NCBI GenBank assembly: GCA_946410395.1
Contig: CAMKAE010000054.1
Span: 1 to 11,173, forward strand
Direction of reading: 5' to 3'
DNA length: 11,173 nt
Source: an uncultured Clostridia bacterium
Lineage (GTDB): Bacteria; Bacillota; Clostridia; Christensenellales; Aristaeellaceae
Program-made: the position numbers and the translations under genes
The notes under the pieces: generated by a model
Told to the model about the DNA's origin: nothing
The model's input: the letters and a program-made list of their open reading frames with translations, nothing else
The model's database searches: none
Shown here: positions 5,302 through 11,173 of the stretch, piece after piece
How positions within the stretch are numbered: the first letter of the stretch is position 1
Layout of the letters: the number at the start of each line of letters is the position of its first letter

Positions 5302-6282
5302 ATGAAAAAGGACGAAACCCTGACCGGCGCGCTGGACTGCGTCATGCTGGTCGAACACAAGCCCCTGGGGGAAAAGGGCGAGGACACCTATGCCTTTGAC
5401 CACAGCCGGCCGGACATCCATGCCATCGCGGTCTTTGACGGCTGCGGCGGGGCCGGCGCATGGAAGTATCCCGAGTTCAGCAATGCCTCGGGTGCTTTTG
5501 TTGCGGCGCAGATGACGGCGGGCCGCTTTCCGGAGTGGTTCGCCGGCGTCCGGGCGGAGGACTGCGGCAGACCGGAAGCGCTGGCGGAATCCTTCGGGAC
5601 CTTCATCCGCAATGAGCTGCGGTCCATCAAGGGCCTCTGCGCGCCGATGGGGATCTCGGGCTCCATGGTGAAGTCCTTCCCCTGCACAGCGTCCATCGCG
5701 CTGACGACCAGGGCGGAGGAAGACCTGGTGCTTCTGACGGCCCTGAACGTGGGGGATTCCCGGGTCTACCTGCTGACCGAGGAATATGGCCTGGTGCAGC
5801 TGACAAAGGACGACACGCGCGGCAACCCCGACGCGCTGGAAAACCTGCGCGACAACGCGCCCCTGTCGGACATGATCAACGCGGACCGGGACTTTCGGGT
5901 CAAGCACCGGCAGGTGAAGCTGGAAATGCCCTGCATGGTGCTGTGCGCGACGGACGGCATGTTCGGCTATCTGCCCACGCCCATGCACTTTGAGTATATT
6001 CTGCTGGACAGCCTGATGAAATCCTCCACGCCCATCGAGATGGAAAACCTGTTCAAGGAGGCCATTGTGAAGGTGACAGGCGACGACAGCACCTGCCTGA
6101 TGGCGCTGTACGGCTGGGGAACCTTCGACACCTTCCGGCATGGCATGAGACGCCGGTACGACACCGTGAAGGGCTACATCGACCGGATCGAGGCCGCGCC
6201 GCCCCAGGGGCGGGAGGAAGTCATCCGGCAGATCTGGAGCAAATACCGGACCGGAACGATCTTTGACGAAATGCAGGTGTGA
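5302..6282 (+). CDS. PP2C-family serine/threonine protein phosphatase
   Basis: PPM/PP2C enzymes remove phosphate from Ser/Thr with two metal ions. The metal-binding acidic motifs are all visible: GEDTY with Asp28, VFDGCGG with Asp46-Gly47, NVGDSRVYLL at 149-158, ATDGMFGY with Asp218-Gly219, and GDDST with Asp261-262. The catalytic core therefore appears intact. The protein has 326 residues, longer than a minimal 240-250 residue PP2C; the extra parts are an insertion at about 52-125 and a C-terminal helical tail after 275 with no known domain. It has no membrane segment. GAGGT at 5290-5294 lies seven bases before ATG 5302. The stop overlaps the start of the kinase gene by four bases (GTGA), which implies translational coupling and makes the kinase or its targets the likely substrates. 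Confidence 0.93.
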   Translation: MKKDETLTGALDCVMLVEHKPLGEKGEDTYAFDHSRPDIHAIAVFDGCGGAGAWKYPEFSNASGAFVAAQMTAGRFPEWFAGVRAEDCGRPEALAESFGTFIRNELRSIKGLCAPMGISGSMVKSFPCTASIALTTRAEEDLVLLTALNVGDSRVYLLTEEYGLVQLTKDDTRGNPDALENLRDNAPLSDMINADRDFRVKHRQVKLEMPCMVLCATDGMFGYLPTPMHFEYILLDSLMKSSTPIEMENLFKEAIVKVTGDDSTCLMALYGWGTFDTFRHGMRRRYDTVKGYIDRIEAAPPQGREEVIRQIWSKYRTGTIFDEMQV

Positions 6283-7907
6283 TACAGGTGCAGAACATTG
6301 GCCGCTACAAGCAGATGACGGAGTTCACCACGGAGAATGCCGGCACAGCGGAATGGTGCCGGGCATCCCTGGATGGCGTGGACTACTTTGTCAAGAAATT
6401 CCAGAGCCCGGTCTATCCCAGCGCGGAGGTGGAGCTGCCGGAGAAAAAGATGAAGGCCCGGATCCTCCGCTTCCACACGGCCCTGGAGAACAAGAAAAAG
6501 CTCTACGAGCGCCTGGAGGCGCAGAACAGCTCCGGCGCGCTGCTGGTGCCCGTGGAGGTCATGAACTATCAGTACCACATCTGCACCATCGCGGAGTTCG
6601 TCACCGGCAACGTGCGGCCCAAAGATGTCTGCCACCTGAATCCCTGGCAGCGCCTGGTGCTGATGCGCACCCTGACCAAGGCGCTGATGAACGTGCATGC
6701 CGCCGGGGTGGTCCACAGCGACATGAAGCCCGAAAACGTGGTCATCGAGCAGAGCGAGGAGGGCAACTGCCGCCTGCGGCTCATCGACTTTGACGGCAGC
6801 TTTTTCATGGAGGACGCCCCCAGCAAGGCGGACGAAGTCCACGGTGACCCGGCGTATTTCTCCCCGGAGGCCTACCGGCTGTCCCTGGGTGAGGACGTGA
6901 CCCTGGACTACCGCATCGACATCTTTGCCTTGGGCATGATCATGCACTATTTCTGGTGCGGCTCCCTGCCGGGCAAGCCGACGGACCAGACCGTGGGTGA
7001 GTGTGTGCTGCGGGGCGGCAGCGTTGTGCTGGACGAATCCCTGCCCCTGGCGCTGCGGATGACCATCATGAAAATGCTGGACGCGGACCCGGACCGGCGC
7101 CTCTCCCTGCAGAGCGTGGACCAGGTGCTGGCGGAGCAGATCAAGCGCTATCCCGCCCGCCCGCTGGTGGTCATCGCCACAAGAAAGCCGCCGGAGCCGG
7201 GGAAAAGGCCGGACGAGCGGAAAAAGGATGAAGAAGCCCGGTACACGGACAGGGAGCGCGTCCCGGCCAGGGAAGTCCGCCCCATCACCATTCTGGAGGT
7301 GGACACCAAGGGGAACACCCTCCGCTCCCGGAACGTGGACGTGGCCTTCGGCGGCTCGGCCGTCATCAAAGCCCGCAGCATTGAGGGCTACAGGCTGATC
7401 TCCGACACCGAGCGCAAGGTGACGGTCAGCAAGACCGGCTTGGTGTCGAACAGCACCGTGCGCTTCACTTATGAGCGGATCGCGAGGAAGCGGATGAGCA
7501 CCTCGGGCATTGTGTGGCTGGTCATCCTCGGACTGGCGGTCACCATCGGGATCGTTATCGCGATCACCAACGGAAGCCGGCCCAGCCTGACCGATCCGGC
7601 ACACCGGAACAACACCATCGCAACCGGCGAGTCCAGAATCGTGACGACGGTAAAGAGCTTTTATTACACGCCGGACACCACCGGGAAATACAGAATCTAT
7701 TCCACAACCAATTCCACCTGGTCAGACCCGTATGTAAAGCTGTACAGATGGAACGGAAATTCTTACGAACTGATGGATGCGCAGGATAATGCCCATTCGT
7801 GGACAAGCAACTTTGACATCACGAATCAACTGGAAAAAGGAACGACTTACCAGATAGACTGCAGCGGCAGCGGCAGCTATTATGTGTACCTTAAGCAGGC
7901 AAACTGA
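6279..7907 (+). CDS. Membrane-anchored Hanks-type Ser/Thr kinase with extracellular beta-sandwich domain
   Basis: The 542-residue protein has a cytosolic kinase domain at about 10-292: ATP lysine in FVKKF (39/40), catalytic loop HSDMKPEN at 146-153 with Asp148 and Asn153, DFDG at 170-173 in place of DFG, SPE at 195-197 for APE, DIFALG at 214-219, and Arg273/274. HSD rather than HRD makes it a non-RD kinase. The glycine-rich loop is poorly conserved. Residues 334-399 resemble a MucBP-like beta domain, 410-430 form one membrane helix, and 455-540 look like a PPC-type (pre-peptidase C-terminal) beta-sandwich, predicted outside the cell. There are no PASTA repeats, unlike PrkC. The GTG at 6279 overlaps the phosphatase stop; GTG 6288, eight bases after AGGTG, is a real alternative start. 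Bases 7681-7860 are only 44% GC by hand count, well below the flanks. Confidence 0.9.
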   Translation: MIQVQNIGRYKQMTEFTTENAGTAEWCRASLDGVDYFVKKFQSPVYPSAEVELPEKKMKARILRFHTALENKKKLYERLEAQNSSGALLVPVEVMNYQYHICTIAEFVTGNVRPKDVCHLNPWQRLVLMRTLTKALMNVHAAGVVHSDMKPENVVIEQSEEGNCRLRLIDFDGSFFMEDAPSKADEVHGDPAYFSPEAYRLSLGEDVTLDYRIDIFALGMIMHYFWCGSLPGKPTDQTVGECVLRGGSVVLDESLPLALRMTIMKMLDADPDRRLSLQSVDQVLAEQIKRYPARPLVVIATRKPPEPGKRPDERKKDEEARYTDRERVPAREVRPITILEVDTKGNTLRSRNVDVAFGGSAVIKARSIEGYRLISDTERKVTVSKTGLVSNSTVRFTYERIARKRMSTSGIVWLVILGLAVTIGIVIAITNGSRPSLTDPAHRNNTIATGESRIVTTVKSFYYTPDTTGKYRIYSTTNSTWSDPYVKLYRWNGNSYELMDAQDNAHSWTSNFDITNQLEKGTTYQIDCSGSGSYYVYLKQAN

Positions 7908-7953
7908 CGGCAGCGGAACCGGCGCGCAGAGACGGGGCTTTGGAGGGGACAGG

Positions 7954-8811
7954 ATGATTTGCAAGGCTTGCGGGAAGCAGTTCAGCGGGGCGGCGTGTCC
8001 GCACTGCGGGATCAGGCCGGACAGTGAAGGACACAGCGATGAACTGGTCAGGCTGCTGAAGAACGCCACGGACAGCGGCGGCAAATACCGGGAGGGCTAC
8101 GAGAAGGGCCTGAAGGAAGGCTACCAGAACGGCTACGTGGCCGCCAGCCGGGACAGCACAGCCGGCGAAAGCGCCACTGCCCCAGAAACGCCCGTGACGC
8201 CGGTGCCCGCGGGGCGCAGCTTTTCGCTGAAGCATCTGCTGATCGCGGCCGGCGTGTGCTTCGCCGTGGGCGGCCTGCTCTTCGGTCTCCTGCTGGGCGG
8301 CCTGCGCTACCGCAGCGGCCTGGAGGCCGGAGAGAAGCAGGGCAGGGCAAGCGCCCAGGCGGAATTTGACGCCCGCCCCATGCCGACGCCCCGGACAATC
8401 ACCGCCCCCGGAGAGAAGGGTTACGGCGAGGAAGACCTGAAAGCGGAGAAGGACGCAGGTTTTGCGGAAGGGATCGTGTTCGCCTTTGACGCGGCCGCCC
8501 AGGCCCGGAGCAAAGCGGAAGAAAACCGGCTTGCCGAAAAGGTGAGCGCGGAGACGGCGCAGGAGCCGGACGGTCCCGGACGCGGCATCCTGGAACTGCA
8601 GCAGAACCTGATACGGCTGGGGTATGACGAAGTGGTCCCCGACGGAACCTGGAACCCGTCCACCCGCGCGGCGCTGGAGACATTCCGCGAGCGGTATGGC
8701 ATCGAAACCGCCGGTCCGGAAGCCCTGGACCGGGAGACGGAGGAGCGGATTTACATTCAGCTGGACGTCAAAGAAAGAACCGGCATGGATCCCTTCGCGG
8801 AACGGGACTGA
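7954..8811 (+). CDS. Zinc-ribbon membrane protein with peptidoglycan-binding domain
   Basis: Three parts are visible in 285 residues. Residues 3-18 form a zinc ribbon (Cys3/Cys6, Cys15/Cys18). Residues 44-61 contain GY-rich repeats (YREGYEKGLKEGYQNGY). One membrane helix runs at about 94-116, followed by a related G/A-rich region. Residues 209-270 match the peptidoglycan-binding type 1 fold: ILELQQNLIRLGYDEVVPDG, then T-R-A-A-L-E-T-F and a final LD-x-E-T-E-E. The likely topology is zinc ribbon inside and wall-binding domain outside. GGAGGGG at 7942-7948 sets ATG 7954; an in-frame upstream extension overlaps the kinase gene end and has no such site. It is the last gene of the operon, 46 bases after the kinase. 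A role as wall sensor or anchor, or as kinase partner or substrate, is inference from position and domains. Confidence 0.87.
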   Translation: MICKACGKQFSGAACPHCGIRPDSEGHSDELVRLLKNATDSGGKYREGYEKGLKEGYQNGYVAASRDSTAGESATAPETPVTPVPAGRSFSLKHLLIAAGVCFAVGGLLFGLLLGGLRYRSGLEAGEKQGRASAQAEFDARPMPTPRTITAPGEKGYGEEDLKAEKDAGFAEGIVFAFDAAAQARSKAEENRLAEKVSAETAQEPDGPGRGILELQQNLIRLGYDEVVPDGTWNPSTRAALETFRERYGIETAGPEALDRETEERIYIQLDVKERTGMDPFAERD

Positions 8812-8828
8812 TCCGCGTTTCCGTGATT

Positions 8829-8864
8829 CCACGCAAAAACGGCCGTGAGGCCGTTTTCGCGTGG
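8829..8864. terminator. Bidirectional terminator between convergent operons
   Basis: AAAACGGCC at 8836-8844 pairs with GGCCGTTTT at 8849-8857 over the loop GTGA, and CCACGC at 8829-8834 pairs with GCGTGG at 8859-8864 across one A/C mismatch. The A-tract and T-tract flanking the GC core let it act from both sides. It lies between the + strand stop at 8811 and the - strand stop at 8867. Confidence 0.88.
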
Positions 8865-8866
8865 CT

Positions 8867-9700
8867 TTATTTCCGGGCCCGTCCCAGCAGGGACAGCGCA
8901 TAGCACACCGCCGCGGCGATGACGATGGTGGGGCCGGTGGCCGTGCCGGCGATGCAGCTGACAAACAGGCCCGCCAGCCCGGAGAACAGCGCGATGCACA
9001 CGCTCCAGACCGCGTGCTGGCGCGCGTTGCGGGCCAGGTTGCGGCCTGCGGCGGCCGGCAGGATCAGCAGGGCGTTGATCAGCAGCACGCCCACCCAGCG
9101 GATGGACAGCATGACCGCGGCGGCCACCAGCACCACGAAGGCGGCCTCCCACAGGCGGGTGCGGATGCCGCGGCTCTGGGCCAGGGCGGTGTTGACGCTG
9201 GTCAGCAGCAGCCCGTTGTAGATGAACAGCCACAGGCCCACGCCCGCGACCAGGGCGATCAGCAGCCCCAGCAGATCGGCCTCCGTCACCGTCAGCACAT
9301 CGCCGATCAGCAGCGCGGAGTACTTGGCGAACCCGCCGCCCGCCGAGAGGATCAGCAGGCCCGCCGCGATCGAGGTCGAGGAGAACACGCTGATCACCGT
9401 GTCCGCCGAAGCCGCGCCCGTGCGCTTGATAGCCACGATCAGCAGCGCCCAGATGACGCCGAAGACCAGCATGCTCACCAGATCGTTGTGCACCCCGAGC
9501 AGGATGCCCAAGCCGATGCCCGTCAGCGCGCTGTGGCCCAGGGCGTCGGAGAAGAAGGCCATCTGGTGGTTTACCGCCATGGTGCCCAGCAGGCCCAGCA
9601 GCGGCGTGAGCAGCAGGATGGCCAGAAGAGCCCGCTGCACAAAGTGGAACTGCATTTCCGCCAGGCCGGTGGCGCTGAGCAGATCATAGATCGCCTGCAT
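8867..9700 (-). CDS. znuB: ABC-3 family metal (zinc/manganese) transporter permease
   Basis: The 277-residue protein is a multi-pass membrane permease of the ZnuB/MntB type, which forms the channel for Zn(II) or Mn(II) import. The family signature is at residues 18-75: FHFVQRALLAILLL, then LLGTMAVNHQMAFFSDALGHSALTGIGLGILLG. Hydrophobic segments occur at about 22-42, 59-70, 76-92, 109-120, 142-161, 185-213 and 233-272. The ATG at 9700 is preceded, on the minus strand, by GGGAGGTG seven bases upstream; the longer in-frame reading upstream only shadows the ATPase gene. It overlaps the ATPase gene by 17 bases, so the two are translationally coupled. Zinc is favoured over manganese because of the ATPase, but sequence alone does not settle it. 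Confidence 0.92.
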   Translation of the reverse strand: MQAIYDLLSATGLAEMQFHFVQRALLAILLLTPLLGLLGTMAVNHQMAFFSDALGHSALTGIGLGILLGVHNDLVSMLVFGVIWALLIVAIKRTGAASADTVISVFSSTSIAAGLLILSAGGGFAKYSALLIGDVLTVTEADLLGLLIALVAGVGLWLFIYNGLLLTSVNTALAQSRGIRTRLWEAAFVVLVAAAVMLSIRWVGVLLINALLILPAAAGRNLARNARQHAVWSVCIALFSGLAGLFVSCIAGTATGPTIVIAAAVCYALSLLGRARK

Positions 9701-10436
9701 GCTGCCGCACCTCCCCGCTGCTGAAGACCCGGTCGAACTCCGGGGACTCAAACACATAGTCCGGGGCGCCCTGGACCAGCACGCTCCGGTCCAGCAGCAC
9801 CACGTGATCCGCGTATTCCCGCACCAGGCGCAGGTCATGGCTCACCAGCAGGATGGCCATGTGGTGCCGGCGGCGCAGGCGGGAGACGGTGTCCAGAAAC
9901 AGGGTCAGGCCGTTGGAGTCCACGCCGGAGACGGGCTCGTCGAGCACGAGCAGGTCCGGGGCGGGATGCATGCTCAGGGCCAGCAGCACGCGCTGCAGCT
10001 CGCCGCCGGAGCAGCGGCCCAGGGGCCGGTTGACCAGCTCCGCCGCGTTGACCTCCGTCAGGGCTTCCAGGACGGCCTCCCGGGTCTTTTTGCCCACGCC
10101 GGTCCAGATGGGCCGCCGGGAGAAGGCAGCCGCCATCAGGTCCTGCACGGTCAGGGGCGCTTCCCGATCGAACTCCAGGTGCTGGGGCACATAGCCAGTG
10201 ACCAGGTGGGGCACGTCGCGGCCGTGCTCGTTCAGATGGCGGATGGTGCCGCCGTGGGGCAGCTGGCCCAGCAGCGCGCGGATCAGGGTGGTCTTGCCGG
10301 CGCCGTTCTGGCCGATGAGGGCGGTCAGCTGGCCGCAGTGGATGTGCATGGAAACGTCCTGGAGCAGCGTCTGTCCCCCGCGGGTGACGGACACGTGATC
10401 CAGGTCGATGTGGCACAGATTGCACAGATGGGGCAT
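9684..10436 (-). CDS. znuC: ABC transporter ATP-binding protein, zinc/manganese uptake type
   Basis: This 250-residue ATPase energises the permease encoded after it. All motifs are visible: Walker A GQNGAGKTT at 42-50, Q-loop Gln85 in GYVPQHLEFD, signature CSGGELQR at 142-149 (Cys in place of the usual Leu), Walker B LLVLDEP at 162-168, and switch His200 in VSHD. The segment MHIHCGQLTALIGQNGAGKT is characteristic of zinc-type ATPases in Clostridia as I recall them, and so is a cysteine/histidine-containing N-terminus, here PHLCNLCHIDLDH at 2-14. On the minus strand GGAGG lies six bases before ATG 10436. Genes for the substrate-binding lipoprotein and for a Zur/Fur regulator are not adjacent in the window. 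Confidence 0.93.
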   Translation of the reverse strand: MPHLCNLCHIDLDHVSVTRGGQTLLQDVSMHIHCGQLTALIGQNGAGKTTLIRALLGQLPHGGTIRHLNEHGRDVPHLVTGYVPQHLEFDREAPLTVQDLMAAAFSRRPIWTGVGKKTREAVLEALTEVNAAELVNRPLGRCSGGELQRVLLALSMHPAPDLLVLDEPVSGVDSNGLTLFLDTVSRLRRRHHMAILLVSHDLRLVREYADHVVLLDRSVLVQGAPDYVFESPEFDRVFSSGEVRQHAGDL

Positions 10437-10459
10437 GGTGATCCTCCGGGGATGGGATG

Positions 10460-10475
10460 GCGGGCGCGAACCCGC
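10460..10475 (-). other. Small inverted repeat in the metal transporter 5' UTR
   Basis: GCGGG at 10460-10464 and CCCGC at 10471-10475 form a 5-bp inverted repeat with a six-base loop, between the minus-strand -10 box and the ATPase ribosome binding site. It is short and could be chance at this GC content. Confidence 0.3.
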
Positions 10476-10482
10476 ATGGGGT

Positions 10483-10510
10483 ATTATATCATATTTCCGG
10501 TGCGGCGCAA
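10483..10510 (-). promoter_or_regulatory. Promoter of the metal ABC transporter operon
   Basis: On the minus strand, TTGCGC (10510-10505) and TATAAT (10488-10483) are separated by 16 bases. The -10 is perfect and the -35 is moderate. An imperfect 12-base palindrome, TATGATATAATA, overlaps the -10 and could be a repressor site, but it does not clearly match a Zur box. The promoter faces away from the one at 10532-10560. Confidence 0.7.
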
Positions 10511-10531
10511 GCGTGGAAAAGCCGCCGGCGT

Positions 10532-10560
10532 TTGCATATCGGGAAAAGCTGTGCTATACT
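10532..10560 (+). promoter_or_regulatory. Sigma-A type promoter of the O-antigen ligase-like gene
   Basis: TTGCAT at 10532-10537 and TATACT at 10555-10560 are separated by 17 bases, with an extended -10 TGC at 10552-10554. It lies 40 bases before the GTG start at 10600 and is divergent from the metal transporter promoter. Confidence 0.82.
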
Positions 10561-10599
10561 GCACACGTCCGCGGGACGGACGAAAACCCGGAGGAGGCG

Positions 10600-11173
10600 G
10601 TGGATCTGGGCGCGCAGACAGACAAGCGGGCGGGGATCCGGGCCGCCACGGGGGTGGGCGTCTTCTGGCTGGCGGTGTTTCCGCTGATCTCCGGCTTCAG
10701 CTACAGCGGGATGACCCGGGCCAAGTGGCTGATCCTGGCGGCGGCGGCGCCGGCGGGACTGGCGCTGATGATCACGCTTTCCGCGATGCGCCGCGCGCCG
10801 CGGCCGGCCTTCCGGCGCAGCCCGCCTTTGTGGGCCCTGGCCGGCTACCTGGGCTGGATGGCGCTGTCGGCGCTGCTGGGCAGCCAGGGACTGCTCGGAA
10901 CCGGCAGCCTGCGGACCGTCCTGATGGGAAGCGGCCGCTATGAGGGACTGCTGACGCTGATCCTGTACGCCTCGGTCTTCCTCAGCCTGAGCCTCGCGGC
11001 GCCCAGGGCGGACGTGCTGCAATGGGCCGTAGCGGGCGGCCTGCTCGCCTTTACCGCGGTGGTGGTCCTGCAGTATGCCGGGCACAATCCCCTGGGCCTG
11101 TATCCCGCCGGGAGCTCTGTCCGGACGAACTATGAGTTCCAGGGCACCATCGGCAACATTGACATGAATATCG
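10600..11173 (+). CDS. O-antigen ligase/polymerase-like multi-pass membrane protein (5' part, runs off the window)
   Basis: The frame is open from GTG 10600 to the window end, giving 191 residues with no stop. It has hydrophobic segments at about 15-35, 44-62, 77-96, 116-134 and 141-160. The motif SGRYEGLLTLILYASVF at 111-127 and the later GTIGNID at 182-188 are the pattern seen in bacterial O-antigen ligase/polymerase (Wzy/WaaL-like) proteins, which transfer or polymerise lipid-linked glycans on the outer face of the membrane. In a Firmicute it would act on a wall polysaccharide, teichoic acid or glycoprotein glycan, since no lipopolysaccharide is expected. GGAGG at 10590-10594 lies five bases before the GTG, and a good promoter is just upstream. 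The catalytic outer loop lies beyond the window, so the exact activity is open. Confidence 0.8.
   Translation, partial: MDLGAQTDKRAGIRAATGVGVFWLAVFPLISGFSYSGMTRAKWLILAAAAPAGLALMITLSAMRRAPRPAFRRSPPLWALAGYLGWMALSALLGSQGLLGTGSLRTVLMGSGRYEGLLTLILYASVFLSLSLAAPRADVLQWAVAGGLLAFTAVVVLQYAGHNPLGLYPAGSSVRTNYEFQGTIGNIDMNI

Noticed and set aside
4293..5387. Minus-strand open frame of 364 codons opposite the VWA gene
   Set aside because: It has no recognisable motif or start signals and fully overlaps the well-supported VWA coding region and its flanks.
6174..7604. Long open frame of 476 codons on the minus strand
   Set aside because: It lies opposite the kinase gene, has no ribosome binding site, and its translation is low-complexity His/Gln/Arg-rich. 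It is a by-product of high GC coding on the other strand.
8861..9724. Plus-strand open frame opposite the permease gene
   Set aside because: The translation is a Gln/His/Asp-rich antisense shadow of a membrane protein and starts at the convergent terminator.
10482..10496. Possible Zur/Fur box over the metal transporter -10
   Set aside because: The imperfect palindrome TATGATATAATA is largely explained by the -10 box itself and does not fit a known Zur or Fur consensus well enough to call.
9699..10943. Long plus-strand open frame of 414 codons
   Set aside because: It runs antisense through the whole ATPase gene, both promoters and into the next gene in the wrong frame. The composition (Gln, His, Gly, Ala) is typical of an antisense shadow, while both overlapped genes have full motifs.

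Overview
The window looks like chromosomal DNA from a high-GC member of the Clostridia (Firmicutes), probably an uncultured gut or rumen lineage. The evidence is the gene order tuf-rpmG-secE-nusG-rplK-rplA, strong AGGAGG-type ribosome binding sites before most genes, canonical TTGAAA/TATAAT promoters, intrinsic terminators, and a zinc-type ABC ATPase of clostridial appearance. Most genes are roughly 60-65% GC by eye. No rRNA, tRNA, CRISPR array, insertion sequence or phage gene was seen. This placement is inferred from gene order and protein character, not from a search.

Region 1 (1-2749, + strand) is a translation/transcription/secretion housekeeping operon: the last codons of tuf (EF-Tu), then rpmG (L33), secE, nusG, rplK (L11) and rplA (L1). 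It closes with a strong intrinsic terminator directly after rplA, so rplJ-rplL do not follow here. Two rRNA-like stem motifs (GTGGGAGG...ACCAC), one before rplK and one before rplA, look like paired autoregulatory L1 sites. SecE carries an unusual acidic C-terminal tail of about 70 residues.

Region 2 (2750-3642, + strand) holds one secreted protein of unknown function, flanked by terminators.

Region 3 (3690-8864, + strand) is the most interesting part. It is an apparent five-gene operon with a near-consensus promoter, a 5' UTR hairpin and a closing bidirectional terminator. It encodes a soluble protein with four zinc ribbons, a von Willebrand A (VWA) protein, a PP2C-type phosphatase, a non-RD Hanks-type kinase with one membrane segment and a likely extracellular beta-sandwich domain, and a membrane protein with an N-terminal zinc ribbon and a C-terminal peptidoglycan-binding domain. 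The VWA-PP2C-kinase core resembles the triads described near TerY-type systems. Here it appears to be wired to the cell envelope. The C-terminal kinase domain is markedly AT-richer than its surroundings, which suggests domain shuffling.

Region 4 (8867-10510, - strand) holds an ATPase and an ABC-3 permease of a zinc/manganese uptake transporter, overlapping by 17 bases, with their own promoter and converging on the phosphosignalling operon. No substrate-binding protein or metal regulator gene lies inside the window.

Region 5 (10532-11173, + strand) is the 5' part of a multi-pass membrane protein of the O-antigen ligase/polymerase type. It is transcribed divergently from the metal transporter and runs off the window end.
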